Assembly (NCBI GenBank): GCA_964567045.1
Contig: CAZMLE010000003.1
Span: 1-64,000, forward strand
Length of the DNA: 64,000 nt
Source: JAFNGF01 sp964567045
GTDB taxonomy: Bacteria > Planctomycetota > Phycisphaerae > Sedimentisphaerales > Anaerobacaceae
Reading direction: 5' to 3'
Shown here: positions 52,036 through 58,874 of the stretch, one piece after another
How the letters are laid out: every line of letters starts with the position of its first letter
Position numbering within the stretch: position 1 is the first letter of the stretch
The notes under the pieces: model-generated
The model's input: only the letters and a program-made list of their open reading frames with translations
What the model was told of the DNA's origin: nothing
The model's database searches: none
Made by a program: the position numbers and the translations under genes

Positions 52036-52750
52036 GAAACTAATCGTAGTGACGGCAGCCGCAGGCCTGGTGAGCTTTGCCGGGGCGTTTGTCTGTGCAT
52101 GGCTGACCAAAAAAACGCCAGTAAGTCCCCCAAGTGAGCCAAACCGGCCTTTGATAGCAGGGCAGGAAGTCGAAATGAATCTGCCGAAGCCGACAGACAA
52201 CGCAGTCGGTGCACTTGCTGCTGATGATAGCGCTATGAAGAAGGTGGTGACAGACAAACAGCTCAAGTCTCTCGTCTATGAGGTTCAGGAAAAGATACGA
52301 CAGTATGACAGGCAACTTGCGAGCCTCGAGGCTCGGGAGCATAGGCTGCAGATGACTCAGGATTCGCTGAAGAAGGACATCGAAAACCTCAATAATTTGC
52401 GGGTAAACCTTGCCACAATCGTTGCCGGCCTCAAAGAAGAGCGTGATAAGCTAGTCAAGAGTCGGATGGAGATTGCTCAGGCTGAAAAGGCCAACTTGGC
52501 AAAAATCGCAGCTACTTATGACAAGATGGATTCGGCCAGCGCCGGCAAAATACTCAGTAGTATGTGCGCCGCCCAAGCGCAAGGCGGCGGCCCCGGAGGT
52601 GGTGCCGGCAATATGGATGACGCTGTGAAGATTCTGCACTACATGACCGAAAGGACCAAGGCCAAGGTATTGGCTGAGTTAGTCATCTTGGAGCCCAAAC
52701 TGGCGGCGGCTCTGTGTGAGAAATTAAAGCAAGTAGTCGAAGTAAGGTAG
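52028..52750 (+). CDS. MotE-like protein (MgtE-intracellular-type domain)
   Basis: A 240-residue protein from the GTG at 52028. One membrane helix (LIVVTAAAGLVSFAGAFVCAWL, residues 5-26), a coiled-coil region (about 80-165), then a C-terminal DKMDSASAGKILSSM...DDAVKILHYMTERTKAKVLAEL domain of the MgtE_N/MotE type. In other bacteria MotE chaperones the stator protein MotC; here it precedes motA, which fits. A Gly-rich insert QGGGPGGGAGN interrupts the domain. Confidence 0.8.
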   Translation: MSKKLIVVTAAAGLVSFAGAFVCAWLTKKTPVSPPSEPNRPLIAGQEVEMNLPKPTDNAVGALAADDSAMKKVVTDKQLKSLVYEVQEKIRQYDRQLASLEAREHRLQMTQDSLKKDIENLNNLRVNLATIVAGLKEERDKLVKSRMEIAQAEKANLAKIAATYDKMDSASAGKILSSMCAAQAQGGGPGGGAGNMDDAVKILHYMTERTKAKVLAELVILEPKLAAALCEKLKQVVEVR

Positions 52751-52755
52751 TAGTA

Positions 52756-52809
52756 GTAGGGTGGGCTTTAGCCCGCCGAGAGGATCTGGTGGGGCAAGCC
52801 CCACCCTAC
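52756..52809. repeat. GTAGGGTGGG...CCCACCCTAC inverted repeat before motA
   Basis: Long inverted repeat of the widely seen 'tagggtggg' family, with internal GGGCTTTAGCCC and GGGGCAAGCCCC palindromes, 25 nt upstream of motA. Confidence 0.7.
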
Positions 52810-52834
52810 GCGGGAACACAAAAATAGGGGTATT

Positions 52835-53605
52835 ATGGACGTAGCAACAATAATAGGGATACTCTTGGGTTTCACCGTCATAGCCTGGGCTATTATGGCC
52901 GGCGGTAGCTGGAAAATATTCGTCGATTATCCTTCGATGGCGATCACCATAGGCGGAATGCTGTGTGCCACCCTTATACATTTCTCGCTACCACAGTTCC
53001 TGGGAATATTCTCCGTAGTCAAGAAAACCATAGTCGCCAAAATACCATCCAAGTCCGAATTGATACAGAAGATGGTCAATTTTGCAGCCATTAACAGACG
53101 TGATGGTGCCCTAGCGCTTGAAGAGGAAATTGGCAAACTGGATGATTCGTTTTTTGCGCGGGGTTTGCAGATGATTGTTGATAGCCAGGACGCTGAGGCA
53201 ATTCGTGAGATTCTATCCCTTGAGATTCAATACCTTCAGGCTCGGCACGCAGACGGCAAGAAAATCCTGGAGTTTATGGGCTCGTCGGCTCCAGCTTTTG
53301 GAATGATAGGAACGCTGATCGGCCTGGTTCAGATGCTACGAAATATGACTTCGCCGGAAATGATTGGGGCGGGAATGGCAGTGGCACTAATTACCACATT
53401 CTATGGTGCGATGGCCGCCAATCTGATCTTCATTCCGTTGGCAGGGAAATTAGTGCTTTATTCCAAGGCAGAGACGATCGCGAAGGAGATGATTATAGAG
53501 GGCGTTTGTGCCGTCGCACAAGGTGAAGCCCCTACCGCCGTTCGTGAGAGGATGCACGTATTTGTTTCGCAGCGCAACAGAGAAGAAGTAAAGGCTAATA
53601 TATAA
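52835..53605 (+). CDS. motA: Flagellar stator protein MotA
   Basis: A 256-residue protein with four membrane segments (GILLGFTVIAWAIMAGG; MLCATLIHFSLPQFLG; the pair FGMIGTLIGLVQML and VALITTFYGAMAANLIFIPLAGKL). The cytoplasmic loop carries the expected charged residues (NRRDGALALEEEIGKLDDSFFARGLQMIVDSQD). Forms the ion channel with MotB. The motB gene starts one base after its stop. Confidence 0.95.
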   Translation: MDVATIIGILLGFTVIAWAIMAGGSWKIFVDYPSMAITIGGMLCATLIHFSLPQFLGIFSVVKKTIVAKIPSKSELIQKMVNFAAINRRDGALALEEEIGKLDDSFFARGLQMIVDSQDAEAIREILSLEIQYLQARHADGKKILEFMGSSAPAFGMIGTLIGLVQMLRNMTSPEMIGAGMAVALITTFYGAMAANLIFIPLAGKLVLYSKAETIAKEMIIEGVCAVAQGEAPTAVRERMHVFVSQRNREEVKANI

Positions 53606-53606
53606 A

Positions 53607-54311
53607 ATGGGGTTCACAAGGAAACAGCCGCCGCCGGAAGAAGAGCCGGGGGCGCCGGAATGGATGCTGACTTTCAGCGACTGCATGACGCTGCTATTGA
53701 CTTTTTTTGTGCTGCTTATAACTTTCTCAGCCCCAGGCAGCGGTCCTGTTATTTCGCAGACAAGCGCTGTTTTCCGCAAGATTATGCCCGGCCTTGGCCG
53801 TTCTGATGAGAGGTATCGCAACGCACTACTAAACATTCATGGCGTTGAGCCTGCCGAGTACCGTGCAACCGGCAGCGAGACGCCGACCTCAGAAACAACG
53901 GATTGGGGCAATCTGAAAGAGGACTTTGGCTCGAGGGATTTGAGCAGCCGTAGGGTATTTTTGATGCCATCAGAAAGTATTTTCTGGGGCAAAGGAACAA
54001 CTATTTCATCACAAGGCCGGGACATCCTGGAGGCTATGGCCGATTTCTTAAAAGGGGTTCCATACCGTGTGATCATATGCGAAGGTAGATATGGCGGCGG
54101 AAAAGAGGGCGATAGCCTGGGTTTGCAGCGGGCGTGGGTAGTGCTGGAGTATCTGGCGGCAGAGCAACATCTTGGCACAGACCGATTCAGCCTCTCGGTT
54201 ACAGGTACGGTGCACAGAGAAAATGCCCAGCCGGGTGTCCAAGCCGAAAATGGTGCGGATGGCCAACGTGTGGTGGAGATTGTGTTGCTGGAGCGGAGCT
54301 TGTACAATTGA
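53607..54311 (+). CDS. motB: Flagellar stator protein MotB
   Basis: A 234-residue protein with the N-terminal membrane helix WMLTFSDCMTLLLTFFVLLI, which contains the proton-binding Asp (D25). The C-terminal OmpA-like domain (about 100-230, IFWGKGTTISSQGRDILEAMADFL, SLGLQRAWVVLEYLA) binds peptidoglycan, though the usual GHTD motif is altered to CEGRYGGG. The last codons overlap the start of a second MotB-like gene (TTGA). Confidence 0.92.
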   Translation: MGFTRKQPPPEEEPGAPEWMLTFSDCMTLLLTFFVLLITFSAPGSGPVISQTSAVFRKIMPGLGRSDERYRNALLNIHGVEPAEYRATGSETPTSETTDWGNLKEDFGSRDLSSRRVFLMPSESIFWGKGTTISSQGRDILEAMADFLKGVPYRVIICEGRYGGGKEGDSLGLQRAWVVLEYLAAEQHLGTDRFSLSVTGTVHRENAQPGVQAENGADGQRVVEIVLLERSLYN

Positions 54312-55045
54312 AACGGGAAAGTCACATAACCGAAGAAGGCAGCGCTAAAGCTCCCGTCTATATTGTTACTTTCTCGACACTGGTGACACTATTATTAGCC
54401 TTTTTCGTTGTGCTGGTGGGCATGGGAACGGTACAAGACCGCACATTGTTCGATACAGGCTCGGCTCTAGAATTAGTGAAAAAGGGATTCGGAATAAGCG
54501 AGAAATTTGATTTCGGCTCCAGCAAGATACTTCACCCTACAGGTGATGCTAATGAGCCATCGGATGGCAGGTACATAGATGCAAATGGAGAAAGAATTCG
54601 TCGCATTATGAAAAGATTGGCCCAGCACGTAACGAGTATGCCGTCGCAAATAGTCGGAGAAAAAGCTAATTTTATAGTTACGGCCATCCGATTTGCCGCA
54701 GGCGAGTCAACCTTGAACGAAGAGGCAAAAAGATTCCTGGCGACATTTTGCATGGACTTACAGCAGAGTCCGGATTCCAAGGCTTCGAGCATCTACGTGC
54801 TTGGTTTGGCTGGCCAAGAGACATCTGCAGAGGGTTCCCGCGCAGCGGGGTCCCAAGACCAGTGGATATTGTCAGCCAAGCGTGCCCACGCCGCAGCAGA
54901 GGTCATAAGAGATGCTTTGCCAGATACAGCCAAATGGTCTGTTTATTCATGGGGGGCAGGGCCCGGAGGCCAATGGGTAAAGCAGGATAGAGTTGCCTCC
55001 GAAGATTCACAGATATTAATCGCCGTATTAGCATCGGGTGATTAA
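54308..55045 (+). CDS. Second MotB-like protein lacking the channel Asp
   Basis: Read from the TTG at 54308 in the TTGA overlap with motB (245 residues). The membrane helix aligns with MotB (VTFSTLVTLLLAFFVVLVG against LTFSDCMTLLLTFFVLLIT), but the essential Asp is Thr (T24). The OmpA-like domain is present (FAAGESTLNEEAKRFLATF, WILSAKRAHAAAEVIRDAL). Between the two parts a dispersed palindrome encodes GSRAAGSQ in the loop where GHTD-type binding residues would follow. It probably pairs with MotB as a non-conducting partner, or serves another envelope role (inference). Confidence 0.85.
   Translation: MKRESHITEEGSAKAPVYIVTFSTLVTLLLAFFVVLVGMGTVQDRTLFDTGSALELVKKGFGISEKFDFGSSKILHPTGDANEPSDGRYIDANGERIRRIMKRLAQHVTSMPSQIVGEKANFIVTAIRFAAGESTLNEEAKRFLATFCMDLQQSPDSKASSIYVLGLAGQETSAEGSRAAGSQDQWILSAKRAHAAAEVIRDALPDTAKWSVYSWGAGPGGQWVKQDRVASEDSQILIAVLASGD
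54832..54854. repeat. GGGTTCCCGC...GCGGGGTCCC palindrome inside motB2
   Basis: In-frame palindrome; its core CCCGCGCAGCGGGG is identical to the one in the flgB leader (45700-45713). Confidence 0.75.
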
Positions 55046-55157
55046 TTTGTACGTCTGTAAAGTTTTTCGACATCTTCCTTGTGTAGAAATTTGAAATTCT
55101 CCGCGCCAATACCCATTCTGGTCTTCCGGCACGCTATTTGCACACCGTTGGCAAGTA

Positions 55158-55763
55158 GTGAGCAGTAAGTATTTAACCAATTTGCTAATTAAGCAGTTTC
55201 GTTGCGTGGCACCACAGAAGAGAAGAATCATTATCCTGCTGACAGCGGCTGTGTTATTCGGTGGTGCAATTATGCTCCGCCCTGTCCTGAGCAAAGTCGA
55301 AGGATCGGCACACCCGGCTGCGAACGGCTCCGGATCGAAAAATCCAGGATTCGATGCCAATTCATCGTTAGCAGGGCAGCGAGATTCCTCAGCAAAGCTT
55401 GTCCTGAGCAAAGTCGAAGGAGCGGTCCCCGATCAAGTCGGGGATGGCCTTGGTAGGGGAGAATTGTTCTTTAAGATGATGTTTTCTGTGGTGCTCGTCC
55501 TCGTGCTGGGTGCAGCGGCGGTCTATATGTCAAAGAAGGTTCTGCCCCGGATAACTAATCTGCCTGGCAAAGAAATTCGTATCCTCGAAACTGCTCACCT
55601 TGGGCCGCGTAAAGCAGTTCACCTGCTCAGGATAGGTAATCAGCGCTTGTTGATAGGCAGCACAAATGAGAGCATAACCATGCTGGCTGATGTTACTGAG
55701 CAGGATGAACCTGACTTCGTGGATTCATCATCGCAACAGATAGACGCTTGTGTGAGAAAGTAG
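55158..55763 (+). CDS. fliO: Flagellar biosynthesis protein FliO
   Basis: A 201-residue protein from a GTG start, with an N-terminal hydrophobic segment (RIIILLTAAVLFGGAIML) and a second membrane helix (FFKMMFSVVLVLVLGAAAVYM, about 100-120). The FliO-type cytoplasmic domain RILETAHLGPRKAVHLLRIGNQRLLIGSTNESITML follows. The linker (residues about 43-95) is largely made of repeat DNA: two VLSKVEG-encoding copies and a TCCCCGA...TCGGGGA palindrome. Its stop abuts the fliP ATG. Confidence 0.9.
   Translation: MSSKYLTNLLIKQFRCVAPQKRRIIILLTAAVLFGGAIMLRPVLSKVEGSAHPAANGSGSKNPGFDANSSLAGQRDSSAKLVLSKVEGAVPDQVGDGLGRGELFFKMMFSVVLVLVLGAAAVYMSKKVLPRITNLPGKEIRILETAHLGPRKAVHLLRIGNQRLLIGSTNESITMLADVTEQDEPDFVDSSSQQIDACVRK
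55282..55442. repeat. Repeat cluster inside fliO
   Basis: An identical 21-nt word of the CCTGAGC...GTCGAAGG family at 55285-55305 and 55399-55419, 114 nt apart (a multiple of three), then the palindrome TCCCCGATCAAGTCGGGGA (55424-55442). All are read in frame. Confidence 0.85.
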
Positions 55764-56591
55764 ATGTCTGCCAAAGTTGCCACGATAGCTTTTCTGGTTC
55801 TTGTGCTTCTGACGTCAAATGGTTTATGCCTTGGTCAGGGGCCGCCGCGGGCAGAAGTTCGAAGCTCCCGGCCAGAGGCCGGCCCGGGTCCCAACACCAT
55901 GCCCAGCATCAAAGACCTGATGACCGTGATAGATAAGGCAACCGCTGGTAACAGCGCTGGCAAGGATTGGTCGACGCCTGTCAAATTAGTAATCATCTTT
56001 ACGGGCCTGGCAATTCTGCCCAGCCTTTTGGTGATGATGACGTCATTTACGCGGATAGTCATTGTGCTGTCTTTTGTTCGGCGTGCTTTGACTACACAAA
56101 CCATCCCGCCAACCATTGCCATCATAGGTCTGGCATTGTTTTTGACGCTATACACGATGGCCCCCACCTATTCTAAGATCAATACTGTTTCCATTCAGCC
56201 GTATCTATCTGACAAGATTGACTTTGCAACAGCGGCCGTCAGAGCCGGCGATTGCATCAAGGAATTTATGCTTCGCCAGAGCCGGCAGGCTGATTTGGCC
56301 CTCTTTGTGCAGATGGCCAAGATAGAGCCTCCTGCCAGTCCTGCGGATATTGGTCTGCATATAGTAATCCCGGCGTTTATTATCAGTGAATTTCGGACGG
56401 CGTTTGAGATAGGCTGCCTTCTGTTCATACCTTTCCTGCTGGTGGACATGGTCATTGCCAGTATCTTGCTCAGTGCGGGGATGATAATGCTGCCGCCCAT
56501 GATGATTTCGCTGCCTTTCAAGCTGATATTGTTCATTCTTGTTGACGGGTGGGGGTTGTTGGCCAAAAGTCTTAGCTTGGGATTCAAATAG
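55764..56591 (+). CDS. fliP: Flagellar biosynthesis protein FliP
   Basis: Export-gate subunit of 275 residues with a cleavable signal and four membrane helices. Conserved blocks: LVMMTSFTRIVIVLSFVRRALTTQTIPP, FVIPAFIISE-like HIVIPAFIISEFRTAFEIGCLLFIPFLLVDMVIASILLSAGM and MMISLPFKLILFILVDGW. The segment after the signal (AEVRSSRPEAGPGPN) is GC-palindrome-rich and may again be repeat-derived. Confidence 0.96.
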   Translation: MSAKVATIAFLVLVLLTSNGLCLGQGPPRAEVRSSRPEAGPGPNTMPSIKDLMTVIDKATAGNSAGKDWSTPVKLVIIFTGLAILPSLLVMMTSFTRIVIVLSFVRRALTTQTIPPTIAIIGLALFLTLYTMAPTYSKINTVSIQPYLSDKIDFATAAVRAGDCIKEFMLRQSRQADLALFVQMAKIEPPASPADIGLHIVIPAFIISEFRTAFEIGCLLFIPFLLVDMVIASILLSAGMIMLPPMMISLPFKLILFILVDGWGLLAKSLSLGFK

Positions 56592-56592
56592 C

Positions 56593-56661
56593 CTCGTGAC
56601 TCGTTGCCCGTGACCCGTGACCCGAGGGACGCGGCACGAGCGACGAGCGACGGGAGACGAA
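56593..56661. repeat. Short tandem words before fliQ
   Basis: Reiterated 'cgtgac(c/t)cg' and 'gcgacgagcgacggga' words filling the fliP-fliQ gap; low-complexity repeat DNA carrying the fliQ ribosome-binding site at its end. Confidence 0.5.
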
Positions 56662-56663
56662 TT

Positions 56664-56933
56664 GTGGATAGTAGTCTTGCTCTTTATCTGGGCCGGCACA
56701 CCTTAGAGACCGCTTTGCTTTTGTCTGCTCCGATTCTGCTTACCTGCGTCGTGGTAGGAGTTGTTGTCACGCTGCTTCAGGCGGTTACTTCTATACGCGA
56801 TATGACCTTAGCCATAATTCCTAAGCTTCTGGCGGTAGGTATTGTGGGACTATTGTTCGGCAGTTGGATGCTTCAGGTATCGCTTCGGTTCACCGGCGAA
56901 ATCTTTGCCTACATCCAAAATATCGGACGCTGA
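56664..56933 (+). CDS. fliQ: Flagellar biosynthesis protein FliQ
   Basis: Started at the GTG at 56664 (89 residues, the usual FliQ length), with GGGAGA upstream; an ATG at 56604 would translate repeat DNA. Two membrane helices (ALLLSAPILLTCVVVGVVVTLLQ and LLAVGIVGLLFGSWMLQ), with the conserved LQAVTSIRDMTLAIIPK loop. Export-gate subunit with FliP and FliR. Confidence 0.94.
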   Translation: MDSSLALYLGRHTLETALLLSAPILLTCVVVGVVVTLLQAVTSIRDMTLAIIPKLLAVGIVGLLFGSWMLQVSLRFTGEIFAYIQNIGR

Positions 56934-56944
56934 TTGCAGATAAA

Positions 56945-57688
56945 ATGCTTGAGAAGCTGCTCAGTTTTGCGCTGGTTCTGACGCGGATTTCGGCGTTTTT
57001 CATGTTTATCCCCGTTTTCGGCTGGCAGATAATCCCGGTTCAGATCAAAGTCGCGATGACAGTGTCGATGGCGATTTTCTTCTCGGTCATAGCACGTTGC
57101 GCTATCGACCCCCAGCAAGTTTCTTGGCTGCAGGCGATACTCTTAATAGTTAATGAAGCCACTTATGGATTGGCGCTGGGTTTGGTCGTAACTGTTATGT
57201 TTTCAACTGTCAAATTCGCCGGGCAGACTATCGAGCGCGAGATGGGCTTAGCCATGTCAGAGATTCTTGACCCTTTAACTGGAGAAAGCTGCGAGGTCCT
57301 GGGCAGCTTACTCGAGATGATATTTGTTATCCTGTTCCTAAGCGCTAATGGGCATCATTTGTTTTTGCTGATTTTCTGTCGAAGCTACCAGGCGTTCCCA
57401 GCAGGTAGTATTCCCACCATAGCTGTTTTAGCCGGTGGTGTAGTCCAAGCCGGTTCCACAATGCTCTTGGCCGGCCTTAGATTGGCCGCACCGATGTTAG
57501 CAGCTTTCCTGGTGCTAATGGTCGCGCTTGCTGTTTTAGCACGCATAGTTCCGGAAATGGATATTCTATTTATCAGCTTCCCATTGCGGATCGGTTTGGG
57601 GTTGCTAATGGCCGCGATGTTTCTGCCATTTCTTGCGGGTTTTGTAGCTGAATTTGCCGATTGGATGGGCAAATTGGTACCTTTATGA
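56945..57688 (+). CDS. fliR: Flagellar biosynthesis protein FliR
   Basis: Export-gate subunit of 247 residues from the ATG at 56945, 11 nt after fliQ. About six membrane helices; signature pieces FALVLTRISAFFMFIPVFG, GLALGLVVTVMFSTVKFAGQTIEREMGLAMSEILDP and LAVLARIVPEMDILFISFPLRIGLGLLM. Confidence 0.95.
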   Translation: MLEKLLSFALVLTRISAFFMFIPVFGWQIIPVQIKVAMTVSMAIFFSVIARCAIDPQQVSWLQAILLIVNEATYGLALGLVVTVMFSTVKFAGQTIEREMGLAMSEILDPLTGESCEVLGSLLEMIFVILFLSANGHHLFLLIFCRSYQAFPAGSIPTIAVLAGGVVQAGSTMLLAGLRLAAPMLAAFLVLMVALAVLARIVPEMDILFISFPLRIGLGLLMAAMFLPFLAGFVAEFADWMGKLVPL

Positions 57689-57694
57689 GAGGGA

Positions 57695-58804
57695 ATGATG
57701 CCGGAGCAGCCAGCCGCTGAAAGGACTGAATTACCGACTCCAAGGAGATTGGAGAAAGCCAGGCAGAAGGGTGAGGTGCCGCAGAGCCAAGAACTGGCCT
57801 CGGTTGCGACTCTGGCTGTACTAGTACTGGCGCTGGCTTTATGGGCGCCGACTCTGCTGCAGTGGTTCACGCAGGCAATCAAGTCCGGCTGCAGCGGATC
57901 AGAGCTTGCCCTGGGCGTGCCGAAGGGCCAGGTTTCCATTTTTGTCGACAGCAAAGCATTTATAGAATACAGCAGCGCAAAAATCGTCGATACGATGCTT
58001 GTTGTCAGTCCTATTCTGGCTGCGCTTGTTGGCGCATCTGCGCTTGCCTGCTTTGCTGTCAGCGGCCTTAATTTCGCACCGGAAGCTGTAAGACTAAGGT
58101 GGGACGCGATAAATCCCTCATCGGAGCTGCAGAAACTCGTAAGCAAGCGCTCCTTGGTGCATCTGGTCACATCCATAGCAAAATTGTTTTTCGTCTCCAT
58201 CATAGTCTGGCTCTATCTTCAAGACAAGCTTGATGCGTTTGCCACACTTCGGTGGGCCTGGTCCACACAGTTGCTTGCAGCTATCGCTAAGCTGATATTT
58301 GGGCTGTGCATACGCGCTTGCATTGCGCTGGTGGCGATCGGGATTGCTGATGCTTTCTATCAGAAATGGAATTACCTTCAGGAACTGAAGATGACGCGTC
58401 AGGAAGTAAGACAGGAACACAAAGACCTTGAAGGTCCGCCGGAGGTCAAAGCTCGGATTCGCAGAATTCAGATTCAAATGTCCATGAAGCGACTGCTGGC
58501 CGAAGTGCCCAAAGCCAATGTGATTCTTGTCAACCCGACGCACGTGGCTGTGGCGCTTCGCTACGAGGCGAAAACTATGGAAGCACCTATCCTGGTGGCA
58601 AAAGGCGCGGATTATCTGGCGGAAAAAATCACCGCCATCGGACGAGCCTACGGTGTGCCAATCGTCAGAAGACCGGAATTGGCAAGGACCATATATTCAA
58701 CGGTAGAGCCCGGCAGTGCTGTGCCGGAAGGTCTGTATGTGGCAGTGGCGGAAGTGCTGGCTATGATCTATCGCCTGCGACAGAGGAAAAAGACCGCACG
58801 TTAA
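57695..58804 (+). CDS. flhB: Flagellar biosynthesis protein FlhB
   Basis: A 369-residue export-switch protein. N-terminal RTELPTPRRLEKARQKGEVPQSQELAS, four membrane helices (about 30-215), and a cytoplasmic domain with the self-cleaving NPTH motif (VILVNPTHVAVALRY, about 280-294) followed by APILVAKGADYLAEKI. It interacts with FliK in hook-length control. It is the last plus-strand gene of the operon in this window; flhA is not here. Confidence 0.96.
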   Translation: MMPEQPAAERTELPTPRRLEKARQKGEVPQSQELASVATLAVLVLALALWAPTLLQWFTQAIKSGCSGSELALGVPKGQVSIFVDSKAFIEYSSAKIVDTMLVVSPILAALVGASALACFAVSGLNFAPEAVRLRWDAINPSSELQKLVSKRSLVHLVTSIAKLFFVSIIVWLYLQDKLDAFATLRWAWSTQLLAAIAKLIFGLCIRACIALVAIGIADAFYQKWNYLQELKMTRQEVRQEHKDLEGPPEVKARIRRIQIQMSMKRLLAEVPKANVILVNPTHVAVALRYEAKTMEAPILVAKGADYLAEKITAIGRAYGVPIVRRPELARTIYSTVEPGSAVPEGLYVAVAEVLAMIYRLRQRKKTAR

Positions 58805-58808
58805 ACGT

Positions 58809-58870
58809 GGGGCTAAATATCCTTCGACCCGGCTCAGGACAGGTTTAGCCCCGCCTTTCAGGCGGGGTTT
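58809..58870. terminator. Composite hairpins between convergent flhB and fliD
   Basis: GGGGCTAAA (58809-58817) pairs with TTTAGCCCC (58844-58852) and encloses a CCTTCGAC...GCTCAGGACAGG repeat copy. It is followed by GCCCCGCC/GGCGGGG (58848-58867) plus TTT. It can terminate either strand. Confidence 0.7.
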
Positions 58871-58874
58871 CACA

